A DNA stretch of 64,000 nt, from assembly GCA_900708905.1 (NCBI GenBank), contig CAADRB010000003.1:3878211-3942210 (forward strand), written 5' to 3'. The stretch comes from Hymenolepis diminuta (Eukaryota; Platyhelminthes; Cestoda; Cyclophyllidea; Hymenolepididae). The first letter of the stretch is position 1; each line of letters opens with the position of its first letter. Made by a program: the position numbers and the translations under genes. Positions 22,301 through 33,645 of the stretch are shown here, piece after piece. Below the pieces are notes generated by a model. The model did no database searches, was not told the DNA's origin, and saw nothing but the letters and a program-made list of their open reading frames with translations.

Positions 22301-25300
22301 CTTCGTTTCAGAAGGTCTTTTTGAGCAGTTGATTGACAGACAAGTTGTTGCTCCGGCACCATGTTTCCGCAATCTCCAGCGTTTGGTGATGACTGGTGAC
22401 AGGGATATAACTGTCTCCGACGCAGGATTAATCCTTTTCTGTGCTCAGCAGAGTCTCACGCATTTGGCTCTTCAAACTTTCCATTCAGACAACTCTCTCT
22501 TTGAGGCACTCAACTTTGCTCGAGTTCGTCTCTCCCGGCTGGAGAGTCTTGTTCTTGGTTTGTTTTACACACATTTTTATCACGTGTATTTTTGTATTTC
22601 TCTTTACAGTGTGCTTTAATCTTACTGTTTTTTCTGCTAAACACACACGTAGGGGCGTTGTCAGATTTTCAACAGCTGACTGACTACTTGTTTTTTGTGG
22701 GCGGAATGCAGTTATTTTCTTTCTCTTTTTGACCTCTTTAAACGAGTCCCATCAACGATTCTAGGATTACTTCCTGTCGAGTAGTATTAGGGTCAGTTGG
22801 AACCATTTCATAAATTTAAACATCTTGGGTTGATGCAGTCCATCATCTATTTCCTGTTTTTGTCATTTGTGAATTAAATGAGGGAAATCATTCTTTTCCT
22901 AATAAGAGGACTGCGTGTTGTCTTTGTCTTTCAGCTATGGCCCATCGTGATGATGTACCATTTTGGTTTTGAATCCATGTCATTTGGTGAGTTGAATGTA
23001 GACACAATAACTACATATCTGAATTAGTTTTAATTAAAATGTGTTTTGCTAAATTAGTAGATTTATCATTCATTTTAAATCATCACTATTACACTTAGTT
23101 TTCTATAATCATGTCTTTTAGAACAACTAGGTGTTTATGGTGTTCTAGTTCCGTCACCAAATTCGTTTCAGTGGGATTCCTGTGTCTCTATTCTTCATTT
23201 AGTCTTAGGGCCTTATTATCCTCCCTAACCTGACACAGATCTGTTTTGCTCCTTGATTAGACGTAAGAAAATCTTGTTTGTCTGTAATGGTCATTCACAT
23301 TGATCAAAATCGGCAATCAAATGAATGATTTCCCTCTTTTGCTGTGAGTCGGTGCATTTCTATGTTCAATCTCTGATTTTACCACTATTTCACTGGCTCC
23401 GCATCGGTTACATTTAAATTGATCCGTTTTATCTGATAAGAGTTAGCGCCACATAAACTGCACGGGATCATTGCAACACTGATGCATAATGAACAAATAA
23501 TGGGATGTGATAGTTCCTAAAACATGCAATTGAGTAAAAACAGGTTTTTGGGGGACAGGGGGTTTTCCCTAAAGAATGTGTTCGTGTATTTCACCGGTGT
23601 GCATGGAAATGACATTTTGTGTTGTAAAGCGTCTAGTTGTGCGCGCGTGACTAAGCACGCACACCAACACATAGCCATCATCGTCGTCGTTGTCAGTACA
23701 CACATTCCGTAGTTGGTGGAAAACCCACTTCGCGGGCTTACGTACTTGTCTATCTCTCACGCCTCGTGCTCCTGAAGTCGCCGTCATTCGGCGGCGGCTA
23801 ATTACCTTTGTGTCCTCAGTCAATTAGGCTTTACGGTGCTTATTTTAGCTTGCGTTTATATTATGGTAAATCCGAGTCTGGAAATGATTATTCTAAATAA
23901 AGTTCAGCTAAACATGCAGTTAACAGCTGGATTGGCAATGTTTACATAAAACTATGTTGAGTTAGACGAGACTAAGAGTTTGTACATGAGATTGCATAAT
24001 ATTGTCGATTCAGCCACTTGAAGACCTTACCGTCAAGTCAGGTCATTACAGGTTTCTATGGGACTCCTTTATAGCCATCTCTGGAGGGTTTAAGAGGTAA
24101 CATTTTGGAGACGTTCTTACAGTCAAGCTTGTGATGTTGTATTTCGTCATTATGAGATTAATGAGGTTTTAGCTAATAATGGTTGGGAGCCTAACTATGT
24201 CAGTATACGTGTTATCCTAATAAAATGTTGATTTTGGCCACTAATAATGCTCAAATCCGGTTTTGTCTAGGTGTATTCGTTATCTGTATTTGATATGTAG
24301 ACGTCTTTCATCTTGACTGGCGTTCTGAAGATAATTAACAATGGTTTACAAAGTCTGACCTTGTAATGGATTTAGTTCACGTGATTTTACTTCCCTGAGC
24401 ATTGACGCTAAATACCCCTCCCTATCTATTGTTTTCGACTTTTTTTCTGCAAAACTGTTGAGAAAAGACGATGCATCAGTAAAAAAACAACATCGTAGTG
24501 TACATGAGTCACTGCTTTGCGTCGTTTAGGTCTAAACACGAATTCAATCTCGGGTAGGTGCTTGTTGACCCAGTTTTGGACTCATCTTCAATTTTCAAGG
24601 CCTTTTAATGCCTATTTCAGCGCTCTATTTGGAAGGAAACATTGGACTTTTAAGGACTGCTGTACTTAAAGTATGCATGATCCTATATATACCTCCTCAC
24701 GCTATATGTCATGCGCCTATCTTAAGGTTATTTTCATTGCGTTATTGTACGTTCACAACTCACTATCTAGATTTCTAATAATACCCCTTCCTCTCCTCAC
24801 TGAAATAACCGCCAATTTAGCGGCCATGATTGATGATTTGGCATTTCATCATTTCCCTAATCTTATATCTATTATAATTAATTATTGTTTCAATTTTGAT
24901 CTCGTGTTTCTAAATCTGAAACGCTCTGAAAGAGAATTTGTTGTTTTCGATGCTCTAAGCAGAAATCATGAAATTCTTTGAACATGATTCTTTTCCCTAT
25001 CGCTGGATTGCTAATGTATCTCAGTCTAGCCATACATAAGCGGTTGTACTTTCTTAAGAGCTTTTATTACATAAGGGATACCATTACTCCACTAGTATCC
25101 CCTTGCATCTGATTGAGCAATGAGCAGAATTTGTGACTAAATTCCCAGGCTCCTTCAAATCCAGGTCATTAAACGTGTTATGTTCACATGTCCGAGTGTT
25201 ATAGAGAATACTAGAAAAAAGGATTTTATTAAATGACGTGTAGAGCAATCTAAAATAGCAGCTTTGAAGGATAACACTCTCCTTGTACTGTGTACTTATG

Positions 25301-28300
25301 TAGACTCATATAGGTCTGTTGGTTGGAATTGTATTGCAATGTGCCTTCCTTTCACATGTTTAAGTGTGCGTACCTGAAATTTACTTTCACATGTAGAAGT
25401 TATTAAATTGTGGGAGCTAGTGAACGGGACCCAGATCGTGGAAGCCAAAACCATAGCAGCAGTCCAACAAAGTAGAACACAAAGAGTTGTGTAGGCCAAC
25501 GTGCATTGAGTAAACCACGATGAGGGCTCCAGAGAGCTAGGGAGATGACGGAGAGAGGAGATAAGAGGCAAGGTTATGAGCAGGTAAATGACAAGCATGT
25601 GTCTGCGTGTATGTATGTAAGTGGAAATACAAGGACAGTTTATGAGTCACTTGGACAAGGACGCGCGTGAGGGTAAAAGCGCAGGTGTACTTTAAATGAA
25701 ATGAGTGAGTTAAAGGAGGAAGGAGAATCGATAGCCTCATCTAGACATGACAAATAGAGGTTTGAGTCATAGGGACATAAAGGAGAAAAAACAACGTATT
25801 TTCACAAAGAATGCGACTAAAGAGTAATTTTGCAAAATGCATAGAGTCCTCCTTCACACATTTTGACCCATGTCGTTAACGCGATATAGATAATAACTTC
25901 CCTCTCTCACCCCCATGCTGCTACGTCATATGATTTTTCCAAGTCACTGAACTGTCGTGAGTTAGTCTGAAAATGTGCAAACTGACGAGTTAACAGCTTT
26001 GGCTGTTAAACTAACAACAGTATGAATTGATGCGATATTTGTGATGATCCATTTTAACACTAGTGTGTTCTATTTTTTGACCTGAGCTCTCCTATTTCGA
26101 GGTCCAAGTTCTTTGCCTTTTATAGGTAATTCGACTCTCTTTGGCAATGCATTTTACGCACGTGGTACAACCTGCTGTTCTATATCATTTATTCCAACGT
26201 TTACTACTTCTTTATTACTATAATTAGGAATCTGCTTCTTTGTAGGAAGTAAATGTCGTATTTATGCACCTCAGACTTTGCTAGATATAAAACTACTAAC
26301 GTAGAATAAAGTTATTAAGACTCGTCTAGGTAATTAAATGTTTTGATGGAAAGAAACCATATCAGAGTAATTTATCTGGTATCTTTTCAGTCACATGATT
26401 CCAGGGCGTCATCTATCCACCTATTTAATTCCTCCATTTCGTGCAATTTGAACTTTCTAATGTTTTGTCATTGAATGCTTTAGCTTAAACTAATGTACTC
26501 TGGCTTTCGTTATATGCTTAAAGTTGAATTCAATCCACTGAGAATTTCAAAGTTAGGCTATCTTGACTTCTTAATTATAAGACCATTCTCTAAGGTTAAT
26601 CTTTCATAATATCTAACCCATAAAATCCATTTTATTGCATCTGAATGTCGAAACCATTCCGCATTCGTGTTCGAATCTCATCCATAATCCGTCGGACATA
26701 AGCCGAAAATGACCTTAAGGTCAACCGGGTACAGGGTTTTATGCGTAGTGCGTTCAAGTTTGATGACGCATTTGCGTGTGTTCGCGTCTGTTCGCAGGTT
26801 AATTGCTCTTTTTCCTCTCTTGTTTTGTAGGCTATCAAGATCCCTACCTCTCGCGTCTTGCCCCTGTGGAGATCCATGAATTGGATCTGTGTGACTCACC
26901 TGATTCTACAAACCCCTTCTGCAATATTACCAACCGTGGATTGACTCTTGCTCTTTCTGTCTGTCCCCGTATCAGCAATCTCACTCTCCGCCAAGCACCC
27001 TACATCACGCGTTTTCCACGTAGTGAGGAGATTCTTGCTGCATTTCCCTCCCCCTCTTCGCCCACAAATAACTCGGGTTCGAATTCGTCAGCGCCGAATC
27101 CTCCTACTACTGCTTCTTCGGTGTCTCCTCAACCAAATCAGCGTCTCTATGTTAACGCTATTAGCGCTCTCACAGCTATGGGTCTACAGCAAAGTCATTC
27201 AAATTCTTCTACTCAATCGCAATCAGAAACGACCCAGCAACAACAACAAACAAACCAACCTACCAACTCACAGCAACAAAGAGGTCCTTCACCTATTGGT
27301 TCCCAACTGATTCTCAGGTTAGCAACAATGCGTCCTGGAGTGCCTGTCAAGTCTCTCACTATAGAGAATTGTCCTGGACTCACAGCGATTGAAATAGAAA
27401 ATATGATCGCCAGAGGTGACCCGTTTGGTGTTTTGGAATCTCTCATTCTTCGTGATATGTTTCCCACGAGTAGGGCAACGTGTAACCAGACAGCCGCTTA
27501 TAACTGGTCCTCTCGATGGCTATCTAACTCAACTTCCACCGAATTTGAACCTCTTTTCTCTTTCCTGGGTCAAGAAAATGGGGACTATCGAAAGCTGGGT
27601 CTTCTACTAACCATTTCTGATCTACTTGCCTCAAGACTTGTCGGACGTGCTTCACTTGCTCAGTTTGGAATTGGTATGGGGACATCTGTGAGGGATGTTG
27701 TTCATGTACCTGCTTTCCAAGGTACTAGGGTCGTTGATCTACCAATTCAACCCTTTGATACCTTTTTCACCTTTCGTACGCATACTTATCTTACCTCTCT
27801 CCTTCAAATGGATGGTTCCATGGGAAATTTGCTTCGAATTCCCCGTCTTTTGTACGATACTGATTTGACTAGCCCTCCAGAAATCAAGGACGAAGATATG
27901 CCTGAAACCTGTTTTGCTTCTCGGGCCACACAGACTTGTGTTTGCGGTCTCCTGGAATGGGACTTTTTCCATCGAATGTGTGCGAAAGGAATTGATGAAT
28001 GTGAGAGTTCTTCACAGTCTAAACAGACTACCGAGACTTCAGGACGGGATTCAAATCCGGCCTACAATATACAGTATCAAATTGGTGGGCCTCTGGCTTT
28101 CCATCCGCAATTTGTGATGTCTCAGCATATTAGTCTCTTTCAGAAGGTTTTGTGTGGTCCCTGGGGTGAGAAGATTTGCAAATCCCGAGTGTTTGAACAG
28201 CTGAAAAATGCAAAGTCCTTCGTAAGACCACTTTGTGGGTCTGCAGAGTGCCAAGGTTGCAGTTCAGGTTTATCTGTGAGTGTTTATTTTTAATTTAATT

Positions 28301-31300
28301 CCCCATCTGGTTGATCTCTAAGTGAATTAATCAGAAATCTTTTATAATTCAATCTTCTATATTCGATTTGTATATTCAATTGAATTGGAATTCGCAATTA
28401 ATAATCTCTGTTTGGTTACACTTTTTTCTTACAAGTAGTAGGAACTCTCAGAACTTTATTATTTATGCCGCCGAGACAGTACAAGGCGAGTTTTGGTGCT
28501 TATATATTGCATATTTGTGTTTAAGTTTTTTTCTTCTCTCTAATTAGACATAGTATGGGGACCAAATTGGTTGAATTTATTAATCAGGCCGTTAACCCTC
28601 TGTTACCTGAAATTCGTATATTGCGATGCATTTTGCCTCATAGTCTTTAGCTCGATTCCTGCTGGATATCGGATCCTTAATCTCTGACTTCACAGACAAC
28701 CACGTTAACAGCTGCACCACTATTGCGCTCTTAAAAGCTAGTGTCCTTATGGCTCAGTAGTGATACGCACATATGCCAAGTTAGAGGTCAGGAGGTAGAA
28801 ACCTCTCATTTCAACTAAATAACTCCTTTAATTAAACTTGATTGATAGAGGAGCGAACGAATGTCAATTTCTCATTAGGGAGGCGCAGAGTGAATGTTAG
28901 TAGTGGTTCTAAGTATTACAACTATTAAGAGCATCAGTATACGAATCTTGTTTCTAATGCTATTTAATCTCGGTTGAAATCAAATAGTTTGTACTGTTGT
29001 GGCGCACAATTAGGACTTCCTACAGCTGTCCAGTGTTAAGCCACCAATTGTGAAATCTGGGATAGCTAAAACCCCATCCCAAGTCGATAAACAACCGTCC
29101 TCGGTTAATCAATTGTCAGAAGACGGTATAGTAACTGGATGCATCTTATTAGGTCAGTATATAAAAGCGCGGTGTTTGGGGATCTGTTTCATTTAGCTTT
29201 AACAGAGCTCATTAAGGGGGTTTTCTAGCATACCTCTGTGTTTTGAATTTAAGATAGGATGAAAGACTCATCAAATCGCTAAATCGTCGCAGACATAATG
29301 AGTGACACTTCAGTATTTTGCATTTTATTAGCAACGGTGTTATAAATGTGCTATTTTTAATCCTGTAACATTATTTCCAATGCAGGATGCACCATCCCGA
29401 ACACAAGCTGAGTATTCTTTGTTCCCTAAACCGAGAGTATGGACAGCTCGGGACGCTTGTGTCGACACAAGTGACTTACGATGTCACAGTGGTCTCAAAC
29501 CTTGTGTCTTCACACTTCGTCAACCTTTCAACTATCCTTTCAGTTGCCTGACCACTCTTCATCTGGAGAAGGTTGGTATTAGTCATCTGGTGCTTTCTGG
29601 TATCCCTCGTCTCAAGAATATCACCCTTGAGAACTGCCCAATTCTCACAAGCATCCTTCTTGCTCCTGTTGCAACCCCTTCCAGTTTATCGAAGATGCCG
29701 GAAGCTGCACCCTCTTTAAAACGCATTCGCATCATTCGATGTCCAAAATTTGCCATCTGGAATTGGCTGGCTGTCGCTGCTAGTCTCTATCCTCAGCATG
29801 ATGAGAATTTGTTTATTACCTACCGGTGAGTTTATCTTTTTTCGACTCCCCTTTAAAGTAATATTCACATTCTTAGATGTGAGTCTAATAACTACGCAAT
29901 TATCTTGAAGGCAGATTCCTTTGTGCACATAGATCGGATTTAAATTATTTCTGCATATTGATCGGAAATTTAATGAGTTGGGGGAGGGAGGGGTGGAGGA
30001 AGAGGGGGTTGAAAGGGGGTATAATTTGTATGTAATTGGATCAGCCTTTATTGAATTTACTTCTAATTCGTTTAAATCGGATTTTGCAAAATTCTGTGCT
30101 GCACATCTTAGCCTATAAAACAGATGGTGAAAATTATGCAATGAGAGTCGGCATATTGCACTCAATTGCCAAAATGTGATTTCCTGAAACCCTTCTGAAA
30201 GCAATTAAAGTGGGAAATTTTTGTTTGAACCGTAAATTGTTCCTTGGTTGTAGTCCAATTTTTACGGACTTTTTAATTGAAATATTTGTTTTATCGTCGC
30301 CTTATCTCTTCTAAGGCTAGGTTTCTGAGGTTTTTAGACTTTGAGCATTTATGTGTTTCAATAACGCCAAAATTTTTGCTTTCTTGTCAAAGATGGTGAT
30401 TTTTCTGTAGGCTATTTTGGTAGCAGCAAGTTGTAATGAATAGTAATTTAATGTTCAGGTAAATGCTTCTGGATTTAGTATTACAAATGAGTTTGTTGAT
30501 TATACCCCTTTTAATTATTGCGACTCTAAGTTACGCCCTAATAAACATGAGCAACTCTGTTAACAGATTTGACAAAGCGCCTAGGTAGAAATTGCTTTAG
30601 GGGAAAACTTGACGCACCTATTAGCTACAAATCTTGAAATATTTTTTCCTGAAACAGACCATTCGGTGCCTACAACGAACTGGTTGAACAAGCCTTATGG
30701 CGTAAGACTCAAGGAGCTCACGTTACCGTTTCTCATGACTACTCAATCGATCGCTCGGAACGTACCATGGAGGAAACCAATTCTGCCTTTGAACAGCGTT
30801 TCCGTGAACTCATGCAACTCACTGAGTAAGTTTTCGGATTTAGTACTCTTAACTTCAAATCTGGTACGTGTTTTCATTGTCCTCTGTCCTTTTTTTCTTA
30901 GCTTGATCAACACTGGGACGAATGCTGTGGATGAAATAAACGAAGACCGGAATGCCAAAGATTCCCATCAATTAACTCGTCTCTTCCACACTGACAGGGG
31001 AGACAACTGGAACCTCATGACGGATGCCAGTTGGATCCCCAAGGGAGCACTTAACCCCACAATTGAGGTCACCTTAAATAATCCAGTTCCACCCAATGAC
31101 ATCATTCAGGGAGCCTTCGAGGAACCAGAAATGCAGGCAGGTGAAGATCCTCCTAGCATTGATGAAATTCGAGAATCTGAAGCCCGAAAACGAAAGTTAT
31201 TTGGACGATTCCTCAATGAATATCGTAGGACATATCGTTTCTATAGACGTGGAGTCCACCTTCACGTCCAACATCGTGATATTCATGCTGGGATTGTGGA

Positions 31301-31616
31301 TGGTGACAGGGATGGGCAGTATCTCACCTGGCCCTACACGGACTCCTATTTGAAATCAGTTTCTCCCGAAGATGATTTCAATGTTTGGGGTGATGGACAT
31401 GATGTTGTTTTGAGAGAGCAACTTCCTCCGCGTTTTCCATCCGCAATGTGCGGTGAAAATGCCTCATCGCCGACAATTATGAAACGAGAACATTCTTCTG
31501 AATTTGAGAAGGAAGAAGAGGATGAAGAAATTAAACACCCACGTATGGATGTTTCAGAGGACTGTGATAATGGCCCCAAAGAAAACCAAACTCAAACTAC
31601 CGAGGCTGCTTCTTAA
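19356..31616 (+). CDS. FBXO38: FBXO38 orthologue, F-box/LRR-like E3 ubiquitin ligase subunit
   Basis: Eight exons: 19356-20202, 20280-21604, 21674-21848, 22312-22557, 26831-28275, 29386-29825, 30658-30825, 30902-31616. All phases agree, giving 1786 aa (human about 1190). An F-box lies at about 358-400 (LPMELILRIVQYLSVQDLF), followed by the FBXO38-specific repeat region (LGFYPRKIY near 438; MFRNRPDSW; PLPPEN), leucine-rich strands (YLHLKW, FVMNNCVGP) and the conserved C-terminal block (YRFYRRGVHLHVQHRDIHAG near 1660). FBXO38 joins SCF-type (SKP1/CUL1) ligases and in mammals also coactivates KLF7 and targets PD-1; only the ligase-adaptor role is safe to transfer. Residues 1-350 are Ser-rich and acidic, probably disordered. 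Exon 5 contains a Gln/Ser/Asn-rich insert (about 1000-1020). Exon 7 uses a different frame from the longer overlapping open frame upstream of it. The tail is Glu-rich. Confidence 0.95.
23580..23830. promoter_or_regulatory. CpG-rich patch with homeodomain-type motifs in FBXO38 intron 4
   Basis: Dense CG dinucleotides (GTGCGCGCGTGAC, CGTCGTCGTTG, CGGCGGCGGC) in otherwise AT-rich DNA, followed by TAATTA (about 23799) and CAATTAG (about 23821). Could be an enhancer or alternative promoter; inference only. Confidence 0.35.
25430..25831 (+). mobile_element. Repeat family A, copy 1 (in FBXO38 intron 4)
   Basis: The segment 25506-25831 is about 98% identical (six mismatches by eye, no gaps over 326 bp) to 39711-40036. 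The part to its left is related to copies 2-4 but clearly more diverged. It has no coding capacity and lies in the same orientation as FBXO38. Probably a non-autonomous retroelement; class not established. Confidence 0.8.
26710..26723. promoter_or_regulatory. 14-bp palindrome TGACCTTAAGGTCA
   Basis: Two AGGTCA half-sites as an everted repeat with 2-bp spacing, about 107 bp before FBXO38 exon 5. The form suits nuclear receptors; function is inferred. Confidence 0.35.
28662..28730 (-). repeat. tRNA-like SINE fragment
   Basis: Minus strand shows an A-box-like TAGTGGTGCAGCTG, then AACGTGGTTGTCTGTGAAGT, then a B-box-like GGATCCGATA. It aligns with 33592-33645. Confidence 0.5.
28746..28807 (+). 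repeat. tRNA-like SINE fragment
   Basis: A-box-like TGGCTCAGTAG, then GATACGC, then a decayed T-arm GGAGGTAGAAACCTC. Probably tRNA-derived; no cloverleaf intact enough for a functional tRNA. Confidence 0.4.
29980..30019 (+). other. G-quadruplex-prone G-tracts in FBXO38 intron 6
   Basis: Five runs of three or more G on the sense strand (G5, G3, G4, G5, G5) within 40 nt, interrupted by short loops. The run lies about 155 nt after the exon 6 donor, so it will be present in the pre-mRNA. Confidence 0.6.
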
Positions 31617-31885
31617 CCATGCAGTCTACCTGCCTCCCTTTTTTCGTTAAAGTTTATAATGTGCTGCGCGTTGTATTTACTGATGATGGTATTAACATGT
31701 GTTTAAAGTCGTGTACACTTTGAATGCACAATTCCCGGCCTATGTGTGTGTCACAACTTACCTCCCCGTTCCCCAGCTCTGCGTTGACATCAAGGGATGT
31801 CTATATCTCTCATGTTCTCCTCTTCCCCCTGTCTTTATTGCCCCTTCCCCCAACTAACTACCTAAATTCTACTATCTATATCGAT

Positions 31886-31891
31886 AATAAA
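31886..31891 (+). terminator. Polyadenylation signal of FBXO38 (AATAAA)
   Basis: AATAAA 270 nt after the stop codon, in an AT-rich end following a pyrimidine-rich 3'UTR. Confidence 0.7.
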
Positions 31892-32310
31892 TTTTTATAA
31901 AAAATGCCAATTTTAACCTTTTCCCATTAGGTAGACAGGATGCAGATGCTTGTACTTTGGGTGGGACGAGTCTTTCGGAAATTTAAAATTTCTGAACTGT
32001 AAAGTACTGAAGTATTGGATGGCATGTGAGACGCCATGGAATTATAGGTGGGATAGAAATCGCTTTAGGTACGATTAACTTAAATCCCCAAAGAATTAAG
32101 ATCCTGATAGAGATCTGTGGTCGAATCTATGGTGGCCAGTTATTTAACTCTGTTGTAAGTGGTAGGCGGAAGTGTTGTCTCTTGACGCAGGTAATGTCCT
32201 AGAATTTAATAATATAATCGAACGCGTTTTGTCGCCTACTGATATGGAGGTGGTCTAAACGGGACTGCACAGGTTCCGGTTATTCCGCGAGAAAAAAATA
32301 AAATCATGAA

Positions 32311-32350
32311 GGCAGAGGTTAACGTGCTCGTCTGCACTTCCGGCGAACGG
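32311..32350 (+). repeat. tRNA-like SINE fragment (weak)
   Basis: GAGGTTAACGTGCTCGTCTG matches the core of the fragments at 28662 and 33592; the remainder is degraded. Confidence 0.35.
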
Positions 32351-33591
32351 AATGGACAATGGCACGGGTTAATTGTAGTTAATAAGGGGAGGGGTGATAG
32401 AATTTGAGTTTCATATTGCTATTCCTTTACCCAGGAGGATTTTTGAAAAATACTTCTCCAAATGTTCTTGAGGGTTATGACATGAGAATCAATGAAGGAA
32501 CCGGATAGAGGACTGGCTTATTTATTTCCCCTGGCAGGTCTTAAAGGCTTTACAACTTTTCATCAAGGGGAAAATTTCAAATAAATATGAAGTATGTTCA
32601 CATTTTACGATGGAATTGTAGAGTAGATTGTTGAAGTGGAAGTCAGGGAGTCAGACGAACCCTATTTCATCTTAGCTCCAGAATTATCACGTCAAGTATT
32701 GTATTAGAATTATCTTTTCTTTTCATCAACTTGCTCCTCCTAGGGAAAATCTGGGTGACAGTGGTCATACGATTTCAGACCAATCCTATCTCAACATTAT
32801 TGTTTGTTGAACTCATCTAGTGGACAAAGGAGTCTACCAATCGGCAGATTATCTTTGAGTTTGTGGTGATCGATCCACCATTCCCTTCCCATCTAACTCT
32901 TTTTATATTTTAATATGCTAATGTTCAATCGATGCAATATTTGACGGGAGAATAAGGCTTTAGCACCTCATAACTCTAAGTAATTGAATTAATTAATTAG
33001 ATATTTCTCTATTTTCAAGCCTAGTAGCATTGGTTTAAATGATCTAAAAATAACTGATGTCTCTTAGTTAATTCAATACTGAACACATGGAAAGGAGCGA
33101 AAGCAACTGTTCCCAGATCCATTGAAGAAAAATATTTTTAAAAACTTTTCATATTAGTACTGAGGAATATTCTGGTATGTCAGCGTTTGAGAAATTAGCC
33201 TTCCTCCACTATGTATTGACCATTTCATTCTAAGAAAGGTTAATGAGTTTTACAGAGGTTAGAATATCGATTAGCAATTGTTATTAGGTTGATTTCCATC
33301 AGTACACGTAGAGAATGGCTAGCCGTACTGGTCACTTCCGGTTAACAGGAGGAATGAGGTTTCTAGCAGAACGGTTTCATGATGCTTTCCCTTTGGGTAG
33401 TTCATATTTAAAGTCTGACTATACGGCAATCATTGATAAATAGTCTCATAAACCATTTTGGAAATCGTTCCTCAACACTCATTCTAGGTGGATGGGTAGC
33501 ACCATGGGGTCATCCTTTTGAAACATTCCACTGTGCCACTCCCTTTCCTAGCTAAATTTAACCAGCAGTCCGCTCATTATATACGCGTCAA

Positions 33592-33645
33592 TGGGTGTCG
33601 AATCCGCGACTTCTCACTTCGCAGACGAGCACGCTAACCGAAGTA
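33592..33645 (-). repeat. tRNA-like SINE fragment
   Basis: Minus strand: GGTTAGCGTGCTCGTCTGCG, then GAAGTCGCGGATTCGACACC, i.e. an A-box-like start and a good B-box (GGATTCGAC). Best-preserved member of the set. Confidence 0.5.

Larger units (their letters stand above)
22558..26830 (+). other. FBXO38 intron 4 (4.3 kb)
   Basis: By far the largest intron of the gene; it splits the Gly codon G|GC. It contains a CpG-rich patch (about 23580-23830), a recent repeat copy (about 25430-25831) and a nuclear-receptor-like palindrome (26710-26723). No gene recognised inside; the open frame near 24673 has no domain. Confidence 0.85.
28276..29385 (+). other. FBXO38 intron 5 with two tRNA-like SINE fragments
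   Basis: 1110 nt with donor GTGAGT and acceptor TTCCAATGCAG. It holds two tRNA-like fragments in opposite orientation (28662-28730 minus, 28746-28807 plus). Confidence 0.85.

Noticed and set aside
26796..26830. Alternative acceptor TTCGCAG for FBXO38 exon 5
   Set aside because: Using it puts a stop immediately after the junction (GGT TAA).
30609..31616. Single 335-codon open frame at the 3' end of FBXO38
   Set aside because: Only the part from 30902 is coding in that frame. Homology shows that 30658-30825 is read in another frame, with an intron 30826-30901 that happens to be open.
33592..33645. Functional tRNA gene
   Set aside because: Boxes are recognisable but acceptor and anticodon stems do not pair; it fits a SINE head instead.
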